Assembly: GCA_013339895.1 (NCBI GenBank)
Contig: JABACO010000101.1
Span: forward strand, 1-64,000
DNA from: Ephydatia muelleri
Lineage: Eukaryota; Porifera; Demospongiae; Spongillida; Spongillidae
Length of the DNA: 64,000 nucleotides
Reading direction: 5' to 3'
The translations under genes were made by a program, and so were the position numbers. Shown here piece after piece: positions 59,601 through 64,000 of this stretch (the stretch's first letter is position 1; every line of letters starts with the position of its first letter). The notes under the pieces were generated by a model. That model saw only the letters and a program-made list of their open reading frames with translations. It had not been told where the DNA came from and made no database searches.

Positions 59601-60230
59601 ACTTGTCCATTATAACGGGCTGCTTGCTTTTGTTTTTAAAAAATCTTATGCTGTAAATTATCACTCGTTTCATATTTTTGTTGTATTTCATGTTGGCCAA
59701 GTGATTTCTTTACAAGGAAACAAAGTGAAGTAACTTATTAGGATATAATGCATAGTTGTTTTTCCATATCAGCGGGGGTCAACTTCTGTTAACTTGTGAG
59801 CACTGTAACTTCTTTGCCATAACTGCCGAAGGTATTTTATTTTAAGATAGTTAGGCTTGCAGTTATCATTTGTTTAATATTTATAGTGTCTCTTTGTGAC
59901 GTTTCTATAAGGACCTGTTTCCTTTAACACAAATAGTCCTTTAATGTGTGACTATAACTAGTACAAGGTCCTTTGTATCCCACTCCAAGCTTCTTGACTA
60001 GAACATTTGTATTTTCTTGTAGCATGTGCTAGTTAAATGATGTACTGGTCAATAATTTTGCATTGTCTGATTGATTGTTAGGTACACTCTGATGAACAAA
60101 GGAGAGGTAAGGTTAATTTGTGACTTTGGCAATATACACATGATCTTGTGCTTTGTATGCATTTATTTAGTAGTGGCAACATCAAATATGATACATGTTT
60201 AATGCAGAAACAGTTGATGAGGGTGCTTAG
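35644..60230 (+). CDS. Ankyrin-repeat gene B, gene-level model
   Basis: Spliced gene of one-repeat exons, all phase 0: N-terminal exon 35650-35751 (or starting at the ATG at 35644), then P1, Q1, P2, (Q2 damaged), P3, Q3, P4, Q4, P5, Q5, Q6, P6, a terminal exon and two micro-exons. P exons are 99 bp (33 aa), Q exons 102 bp (34 aa). Joining the intact exons gives about 12 ankyrin repeats and roughly 420 residues. Each repeat has the helix-turn-helix pattern with T-P-L or T-A-V, GH, a leucine-rich helix 2 and GADVN-type loop. No signal peptide or membrane segment is seen in these exons. The function is unknown; ankyrin repeats bind proteins. The terminal exon carries a one-base insertion that would truncate the C-terminus. 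Exon joining is inferred from splice sites and phase. Confidence 0.7.
35650..35751 (+). CDS. Gene B N-terminal ankyrin exon
   Basis: 34 codons reading AAATQLLLAVRNGDIATVRR then LVTEGHVDVNLTNK, followed by GTAGGTGTG. An in-frame ATG six bases upstream (ATG CAG) could be the translation start, giving MQAAATQ, which fits how capping repeats usually begin; alternatively CAG is a splice acceptor. It joins P1 in frame with a canonical repeat junction (NLTNK then DGATPL). Confidence 0.72.
35984..36264 (+). repeat. GA/GT minisatellite after the N-terminal exon
   Basis: Starts with GTTGTCTTGCCTGAG and ATCCTACCATGTGATTAG, then degenerate GGTGTGGGTG units. Paired with the ghost at 13300-13562. Confidence 0.85.
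36271..36873. mobile_element. hAT-like non-autonomous element, complete ends, 6-bp target duplication
   Basis: Terminal inverted repeats of about 38 bp: CAGGGGTCGACGTAACGGTA at the left, and inverted CAGGGATCAAAGTAACGGTA at the right. Flanked by GAGATG (36265-36270 and 36874-36879), which is single-copy in uninserted array units (GGGAGATGGGTTCAGG). 603 bp. Minus-strand frames include a scrap reading WLCFEDGMMFCTVCMSQD, like the TTF zinc finger of hAT transposases. Confidence 0.85.
37268..37291 (+). pseudogene. Truncated P ankyrin exon
   Basis: After TGTATTGCAG the sequence reads DGCSPLK and then breaks directly into GT minisatellite. It keeps the P-exon acceptor and first seven codons only, a rearrangement breakpoint inside an exon. 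Confidence 0.7.
37292..37440 (+). repeat. GT minisatellite block
   Basis: GGTGGGTGTGGGCAGGTGGG-type units; begins inside the truncated P exon. Confidence 0.9.
37869..37967 (+). CDS. Ankyrin exon P1
   Basis: 99 bp, acceptor TATTGCAG, donor GTAGTG. Reads DGATPLVIAIQNGHLEIVKS then LIEAGANVNHTAK. Variable codons: 3 = A, 8 = I, 10-12 = IQN. The intron after it carries the 38006-38857 insertion. Confidence 0.85.
38006..38857. mobile_element. hAT-like non-autonomous element with CAGYGGCGGATCCAGG-type ends
   Basis: Left end CAGCGGCGGATCCAGG, right end inverted CAATGGCGGATCCAGG. Flanked by TATAT on both sides (38001-38005, 38858-38862); uninserted units have one TATAT (GGGTCCTATATTTTCAC). 852 bp. 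Contains G- and C-runs, a GGGGCTGGGGCGAAGCCCCA hairpin near 38143 and a long internal foldback (38418-38582). No transposase frame. The five-base duplication is shorter than the usual hAT eight. Confidence 0.85.
38418..38582. repeat. Internal foldback with about 65-bp arms
   Basis: Left arm 38418-38481 (AAGGTCGGCATACTTCCTGC and onward) pairs with 38508-38582 around a 26-base loop. The right arm has one extra 8-base block (CGCCCCGT) and a few mismatches. A transcript would form a long hairpin. Confidence 0.9.
39903..40004 (+). CDS. Ankyrin exon Q1
   Basis: 102 bp, acceptor TTACTAG, donor GTAAGT. Reads DNTTAVYVASIQGHHGVVLS then LLGAGADVNIARSD. Variable codons: 1 = D, 3 = T, 7-8 = YV, 11-12 = IQ, 32 = R. 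Confidence 0.83.
40019..40158 (-). mobile_element. Solo Tc1-like transposon end, amplified with the array
   Basis: Inverted copy of 14412-14550: ends CAGTAGCGGTCAAA on the minus strand beside a TA, and includes TGGTACGACCGTGCGACGAA and TTCATTTGGCTCTGTATC. Further copies: about 42941-43080, 45914-46056, 49476-49616, 52156-52296, 53331-53472, and a stub near 54288-54309. The tip always abuts the GT minisatellite. Confidence 0.88.
40161..40800 (+). repeat. GT minisatellite blocks of array unit 1
   Basis: Two blocks (40161-40325 and 40430-40790) separated by a conserved spacer with ACTTAGAGCCAGACTCTATC and GTGTGGTCTGCTAAACAAAT. Confidence 0.92.
41436..41550 (+). mobile_element. hAT end fragment with 20-bp flanking duplication (unit 2)
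   Basis: Insert 41436-41530 begins TTAGGGTGTGTAACCTCCCC, the terminal motif of the 18933-20106 family. It is bracketed by GCATTACCATAGGACAACTG (41416-41435) and its near copy at 41531-41550. Unit 1 lacks it (37707-37730). Further copies: 44348-44462, 47921-48036, 55734-55850. Confidence 0.75.
41692..41790 (+). CDS. Ankyrin exon P2
   Basis: 99 bp, phase 0-0. Reads DGVTPLVSASKHGHLEVVKS then LIEAGANVNHIAK. Codon 3 = V, 8 = S, 11-12 = KH, 17 = V, 31 = I. Its KH pair is unique in the array. Confidence 0.85.
42836..42927 (+). pseudogene. Ankyrin exon Q2, 5' end and acceptor deleted
   Basis: Sequence between TGTTTAAT and AGCAGTG that in other units holds the intron end, the TTACTAG acceptor and the first Q codons is missing (about 55 bp). 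The rest reads AVFMASMKGHHGVVLSLLGA then GADVNIATSD. The donor is GTAACT rather than GTAAGT. Probably skipped in splicing, which keeps the frame because neighbours are phase 0. Confidence 0.8.
43081..43700 (+). repeat. GT minisatellite blocks of array unit 2
   Basis: Blocks 43081-43240 and 43310-43695 with the conserved spacer between them. Confidence 0.92.
44614..44712 (+). CDS. Ankyrin exon P3
   Basis: 99 bp, phase 0-0. Reads NGATPLVSASHNGHLEIVKS then LIEAGTNVNHTTK. Codon 11-12 = HN; codon 26 = T instead of A. Confidence 0.85.
45799..45900 (+). CDS. Ankyrin exon Q3
   Basis: 102 bp, acceptor TTACTAG, donor GTAAGT. Reads NNFTAVFMASIKGHHGVVLS then LLGAGADVNIATSD. Codon 3 = F, 11-12 = IK, 32 = T. 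Confidence 0.83.
46057..46360 (+). repeat. GT minisatellite of array unit 3, split by a transposon
   Basis: Satellite at 46057-46190 and 46280-46360; it resumes at 47126 after the 46361-47125 element. Confidence 0.9.
46361..47125 (-). mobile_element. hAT-like DNA transposon (KIAA1586/ZBED-like), N-terminal exon only
   Basis: Terminal inverted repeats CAGTGCTTATGATAA at both ends, flanked by GGTGT on each side (46356-46360, 47126-47130; weak evidence, since the target is a GT repeat). The minus strand encodes a transposase N-terminus: KWIAENEKELATATWLTYER and CKICTMFESKLIG near 47000-46850, then a 133-codon frame (46857-46456) with GMRNFSRAFIDGCTNLKAS, FKEHASSLMHQKSM (zinc-finger CxxC...HxxxxH layout) and RKFDIAYTICKEGFAFTKM. 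A frame change near 46990 and absence of the catalytic region make it non-autonomous. It is absent from the other units, so it inserted after amplification. Confidence 0.85.
47126..47300 (+). repeat. GT minisatellite, right part of unit 3
   Basis: Continues the satellite interrupted at 46360, ending at GGGAGATGGGTTCAGGTTAT. Confidence 0.9.
48175..48273 (+). CDS. Ankyrin exon P4
   Basis: 99 bp, phase 0-0. Reads NGATPLVFASHNGHLEIVKS then LIEAGANVNHTAK. Codon 8 = F; codon 11 uses CAT where P3 has CAC, a silent difference. Confidence 0.85.
49361..49462 (+). CDS. Ankyrin exon Q4
   Basis: 102 bp. Reads NNTTAVFMASQEGHHGVVLS then LLGAGADVNIAESD. Codon 11-12 = QE, 32 = E. Confidence 0.83.
49617..49745 (+). 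repeat. GT minisatellite of array unit 4 (short)
   Basis: The shortest satellite block of a full unit; it lacks the spacer and second block found in units 1-3. Confidence 0.9.
50140..50290 (+). repeat. GT minisatellite replacing an intron segment before P5
   Basis: GGTGTGGGGAGGTGGGTGTG units sit where units 2, 3 and 6 have the GTGACCCAAGCCACACAGCA segment. A gain of satellite coupled to loss of about 750 bp. Confidence 0.85.
50503..50601 (+). CDS. Ankyrin exon P5
   Basis: 99 bp, phase 0-0. Reads NGVTPLVIASQNGHLDIVKS then LIEARANVNHTTK. Codon 16 = D, 25 = R in place of the loop glycine, which may weaken the turn before the next repeat. Confidence 0.84.
50705..51425. other. Unit-5-specific insertion, unidentified
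   Basis: Sequence absent from other units, with a C-rich run (50808-50836) and no coding domain. It replaces the segment that has GGCCTGGACTAAGGGCAAAG in other units. No clear terminal repeats found. Confidence 0.6.
52041..52142 (+). CDS. Ankyrin exon Q5
   Basis: 102 bp. Reads NNTTAVFMASQEGHHGVVLS then LLGAGADVNIARSD; it differs from Q4 only at codon 32 (R for E), and the flanking introns are also almost identical to those of Q4, so the two share a very recent origin. Confidence 0.83.
52297..52695 (+). repeat. GT minisatellite and breakpoint into an extra Q sub-unit
   Basis: Blocks 52297-52470 and 52580-52690. At about 52700 the satellite joins directly to CTCCCCCACTCTTCAAATAG, mid-intron sequence of a Q sub-unit, so the satellite marks the crossover. 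Confidence 0.9.
53216..53317 (+). CDS. Ankyrin exon Q6
   Basis: 102 bp, acceptor TTACCAG. Reads DNATAVYMASLQGHPGVVLS then LLGAGADVNIARSD. Codon 3 = A, 11-12 = LQ, 15 = P in helix 2. It follows Q5 with no P exon between, so the repeat order is Q-Q here. Confidence 0.82.
53473..55110 (+). repeat. Expanded GT minisatellite cluster
   Basis: Four rounds of a composite of GT satellite plus the spacer with CATGGAGAATCCAACTC, GAGCCAGACTCTATCATTTC and GTGTGGTCTGCTAAACA: near 53530-53660, 53970-54080, 54385-54490, 54755-54880. This is a higher-order tandem repeat of about 350-450 bp within unit 5. Confidence 0.9.
55986..56084 (+). CDS. Ankyrin exon P6
   Basis: 99 bp, phase 0-0. Reads NGWTPLVSASQEGHLELVKS then LIEAGANVNHTTK. 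Codon 3 = W and 11-12 = QE, the same QE pair as Q4 and Q5. Confidence 0.84.
56379..56735. other. Unit-6-specific insertion, unidentified
   Basis: Sequence absent from other units, starting at AACTCTTTGAACGCC and joining straight to GT satellite at about 56736. The Q exon expected in this unit is missing. No coding domain seen. Confidence 0.6.
57325..57990. other. Unique spacer between array end and duplicated 3' end
   Basis: No exon found. 57880-57975 resembles 33430-33545, so at least part belongs to an older duplicated block. Confidence 0.5.
59306..60230 (+). pseudogene. Gene B C-terminal exons, terminal ankyrin exon frameshifted
   Basis: Exons 59306-59390 (85 bp), 60082-60106 (25 bp) and 60208-60230 (23 bp) mirror gene A. 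The first has GGGGG where gene A has GGGG, making 85 instead of 84 bp. In phase 0 it reads NGGNSPGHSHEKRSQ then TGA, so the capping repeat is lost. The micro-exons are unchanged. The extra G sits in a homopolymer, so a sequencing error is possible. Confidence 0.7.
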
Positions 60231-60934
60231 AACCACCATTTATTGGTTTTCCTGGCAAAAGTATTTTTTGTTGCGAATGAAGTGGCAATAAGCTATATGA
60301 AACTGATAATTTTCTTAGAGATAGCTACACCTTGACATAGGGGCAAACTATTGTATTCTATTACACTCTCACTGTATAGTTTTCACCTTTGCATAACTGT
60401 CAATAACAGCACAGATAATGTATACTATCTCTGATAGAGTAAGGATGCAAGTTAATATTTCTGACAAAGATTGATCAAATAAAATCAAGAGTACACAAAT
60501 GACATAAATTGTAATAGATTGCACTAAAAATGGTGATTTCAGTACGATCTTCAAATGGAAAAATTTCGTTCATCAATTACTAAATCATAATGGAATTGTT
60601 CATCACCTCAAACTATCAAAAGTAAATAATAACTCACTATTGAGGTTATCTAATTTTAAGTACCTAATAAAGCTCGATTTATTTATAGATTGACTAATGT
60701 TTATTAAAATTAGTTGGTTCATCTTGAATATTTGATATGATTTTTTGAATCCCATGATCAAATTGTATACATTTGTTTACACACATTTGCCTAGTTTGAA
60801 AGGATTATGTCATAAATCAGTTTGCAGATGTCAATACTGTGAAATTCAATCCTTTGTTTTCCAATTGCAAACACAGTCATGTAATTTGTTATACACATAC
60901 AGTTACTCCATTAAACTAAATGATAACACAAAAC
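60231..60934. other. No gene seen (copy of 3315-4017)
   Basis: Same AT-rich sequence as copy A with a few small indels. Confidence 0.6.
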
Positions 60935-61142
60935 TCATACAAAAAACTCTTCATCGTCACTGTCCACCTTCATTGTCCCCAACACGGAAGCTGCATTGTC
61001 CCGTTGGACGGCAACTGATAGTCTTTGGGTAAGGGTAAGCATAGGAGTTAGCTTCACCAGACACCTGCCTCAACCGCTGGCCCAACTCTTTAAGGAACTG
61101 AGTTGTCCTTGATCCAAACACTCCAGTCGTCTCTATTGCCAC
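60935..61142 (-). mobile_element. Retroelement reverse-transcriptase ORF, C-terminal fossil (copy B)
   Basis: Duplicate of the 4018-4225 fragment, same family and extent, broken. Confidence 0.55.
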
Positions 61143-61506
61143 ATATTATAATAATATTTACACAACATTTGTTATTAAATCTGTTATTTAAATAATAACG
61201 GCAAGTTTTTATGTGTGAGGGAATAAATTAGATTGTAAACTAAATCAAGGTCCCTAAATTTGTGACCACGTATTCTATTAAAATATTAGTTGCTTGTCTT
61301 TTCATATGTAAAGTATAAACCACTGATTAATTTAATCATTCATGGATTTCATAATATACTTTCTAAACTGCGCTTATCTTGATGATGATTCTTGATCTAT
61401 ATAGATATTTTTTATCACCACTGGGACTGTAGAATGTTGTTTCAAATTAAACAGCTTTATAGGGCTAGGAGGATCCTGAATGGTGAATCTAGGCTAATAT
61501 GGCTTA

Positions 61507-61665
61507 TGCATCGAGGAAAGAATAAAAACAGAACTAAATGCAAAAATGATTACACTACTCATTATGTCTAAGGATGTTGCATTTAGAGCTTTTTGACAAT
61601 GTAACATTCTTAGACATAATGAGTATAGTGTAATTATTTTTGCATTTAGTTCTTTCCTCAATGCA
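61507..61665. repeat. Long imperfect palindrome / foldback (copy B)
   Basis: Same hairpin as 4611-4768; arms, loop and most mismatches are preserved. Confidence 0.85.
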
Positions 61666-62119
61666 CAGCTATTACTGCATTATTGGACACAATAGCTAAA
61701 GATGTGAATTGCATTCAATCAACATACGTCATTTCTTAATACCATGTGGTTTGTTATTTTTAAAGTTCCTTGCTAGAAATACATTCTAGACTCTCTGTGT
61801 TATGTTTGTGTTGTGTGCATGTATTTGTCAGTTTTGATGGTCTTATAAAGTGTTCTCTTGAGTAGTGGGTAATGAATCTTTTGTCCAGAGTGGTAGTGGC
61901 TTTCAGTTGGTGAATGAAAAGCTGCATAAAGGATATCCCTACATTAGTGATGCCCATTGGTAGGTAAAGCAATACATCGTTATAATTTAAAAGTCACAAT
62001 ACACATCATATCACCATATTTACTCATTTCATATATGAAACAGAGAAGGCCCTCACAAATGTACCTGAACTGAGGTAAAAATAGTTAGTAGTGACATTGT
62101 CTACACCAACACTCATACA

Positions 62120-62930
62120 TACACATACATATTTTTCAACAGCTACGTGCAACTGTACATTGCCAGAGATGATATTCATTGAATTTTACATCTGCATCAG
62201 ATTAATAGACAATGCAGATTTCATCCCTATTTAGACCAAGATAAATAGTATTCATATATATACAGGGATAATATACTATTCTGTATTATTTTTCTTTGGC
62301 AAAATGTTTCACAGACACAACACGTCGATCTTGGCTATGCATAAAATCCACTGTAAAGGCCTCACTTTATGTCAATATTTGTGCAATGAATGTTATGTAA
62401 GCACTTGCCCCACAATACTGTGGCAAAAACCTTTTTTTACCTTCTACAGTACAAATAAAGAGCCCTACAAATACCATTTGCCTACTCCAAAAATGTGGTT
62501 TAAAATTATAAATAACCATAAAATGTCTAACTGCTACTCTTAAATTGGATGGAACTGTAATATTCAATGCACAGCCATTACAGCACATACATATTACGTG
62601 CAACTGTGCATTGCCAGAGATGATATTCATTTGCATGGGATTAATAGACAATGCAGATTTCTGTCCTCTATAGTATATTCTATTATTTTTCTTCAGCAAA
62701 TTGTTTCACAGACACATGCACTGTAACATGTCTTGGCTATGCATAAAATCCACTGTAAAGGCCTCACTTTATCTCAATATTTGTGCAATAAATGTTATGT
62801 AAGCACTTGCCCCACAATACTGTGGCAAAAACCTTTTTGTACCTTCTACAGTACAAATAAAGAGCCCTACAAATACCATTTGCCAACTCTTTGCCTACTC
62901 CAAAAATGTGGTTTAAATTTATCTTACATG
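62120..62930. repeat. Local tandem duplication (copy B)
   Basis: Units about 62120-62505 and 62583-62930, pair of 5222-6028. The middle of the first unit (GCACTTGCCCCACAATACTG, ACAAATAAAGAGCCCTACAA) is like the second unit of copy A rather than its own counterpart. Confidence 0.82.
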
Positions 62931-64000
62931 ACATTACAATACTATGCACACTCACCACCTGTCTTACTTAATGAAACAGCTAAAGCAGCGCCTCGGCTAT
63001 TTTTTTACCAGACTCATTTCATGTTAATCGACATTAACCATACTTGACAAAAATAGTAAGTTGTGTCTTCATATTTGTTTATCTAACAAAAGCAAACTGT
63101 TTTATTATCAATTTGGGTCATTGTTTGCACAACGATAGAGGATGTTGGTTATCCACACATTACACCCATAGCCTTTATTTCATAAGCAATACTGTACTGA
63201 TCCTGCTTGATGGAAATGAAAGCAACTTGTGGATTACAACATGTACATGGACATAATACTGACATTATAAATCTTAGACTTTCTCAGAAAAAAGTTTGCA
63301 TTTCAAACAGTATGGCGTTCCTTGACAATGTGATTTTTCACCACTGTACATGGCAATGGAAAATTGACCGACCACCTGTAATGCAGCAGTCATTGTGAGC
63401 CTTAGATTAGTTTGTTGTTCAGTTAAAAAAGGTAGCCTTTGGCACATTTATTGCAAGTGATTTTCCCTTCACTCACAGACCCTATCACATTCCAGCTATG
63501 GCTGACAAGAAAACCAAGATAGCCATTTAAACAGAGCTTTTAAACAATCCTACAATTGTTGGTAGAAAATGTTATGTGATGGACGAAAAAGATGACAACT
63601 TTGTACTTTTCAAGGGCCTGTAGGTGGTTTAATGTTATATTTTAATAATAGAATTTCTATGTTCACTCTCAAGTCATAATACGAAACACATCTTGCTATA
63701 ATATAGTCTCGTGTAATGTACAAACCTCGTCCTTCATACTGTCTCAGAGCCTACGAATTCTTCAGATCTATTGATAGCAGAACTATACTCCAACTTTGCA
63801 GTTTGAAAAAAAATGTATTGGTAAAGCGCATCTTTATATATGCAGCAAATTCAGTCCAACGTCTTATATAACCATCAAAACATTGTTGCAGAATCACAGC
63901 TCTTCAAGCGATCACATCATATGAAGTCCAGGTGTTATGGTACTGCTGGAATACATGTAGTATAGTTCAGGTCTAGCTTCATGTTAAACTTTATGACATT

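Larger units (their letters stand above)
57994..64000 (+). repeat. Segmental duplication, copy B (runs off the window)
   Basis: Matches 789-7110 almost throughout, less the 291-bp deletion at 58316. It still matches at the window end, inside the unit that in copy A leads to the FN3 exon. Confidence 0.92.

Noticed and set aside
1-64000. tRNA or rRNA genes
   Set aside because: No cloverleaf or conserved rRNA segment was recognised by reading; a covariance-model scan would be needed to exclude them.

Overview
The window looks like nuclear DNA of an early-branching animal, most likely a demosponge. It has spliced genes with GT-AG introns and ankyrin, fibronectin type III (FN3), Roc-COR and death domains, the mix common in sponge innate-immunity families. 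It is AT-rich, with many ACATGTACATGT-like words and dense cut-and-paste DNA transposons (hAT-like, Tc1-like). The taxon is an inference; no single-copy marker gene is visible.

Layout. (1) 1-3314 is the 3' end of ankyrin gene A: GT minisatellite, array-type intron sequence, a terminal ankyrin exon and two micro-exons ending in a stop. (2) 3315-7600 is intron-like or intergenic sequence with hairpins, a local duplication and a retroelement scrap. (3) 7632-12515 is an FN3(x2)-Roc-COR-death gene whose Roc-COR exon is broken. (4) 12700-34700 is a transposon graveyard. It holds a ghost of the ankyrin array (12.8-14.2 kb), a Tc1 end, a possible jacalin-like gene (16.6-17.1 kb, minus), a complete 1.17-kb hAT-type element (18.9-20.1 kb), unidentified minus-strand coding relics (21-25 kb), purine/pyrimidine tracts and a hAT transposase relic (33.9-34.6 kb). 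(5) 35644-60230 is ankyrin gene B: an N-terminal ankyrin exon, then alternating one-repeat exons of two kinds (P, 33 aa; Q, 34 aa) in a tandem array of roughly 3-kb units, then a terminal exon and the same two micro-exons. (6) 57994-64000 is a near-identical direct copy of 789-7110 and leads to the window end where a second FN3-Roc gene would be expected.

The most interesting feature is gene B. Each array exon is exactly one ankyrin repeat in phase 0-0, separated by highly similar introns carrying GT minisatellites. Differences between exon copies concentrate on codons 3, 11 and 12, which correspond to ankyrin surface positions used for binding (the positions randomised in designed ankyrin proteins). 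This looks like a locus built to gain, lose and diversify binding repeats, next to a Roc-COR-death signalling gene. That interpretation is inference; the exon structure and variable positions are read directly.
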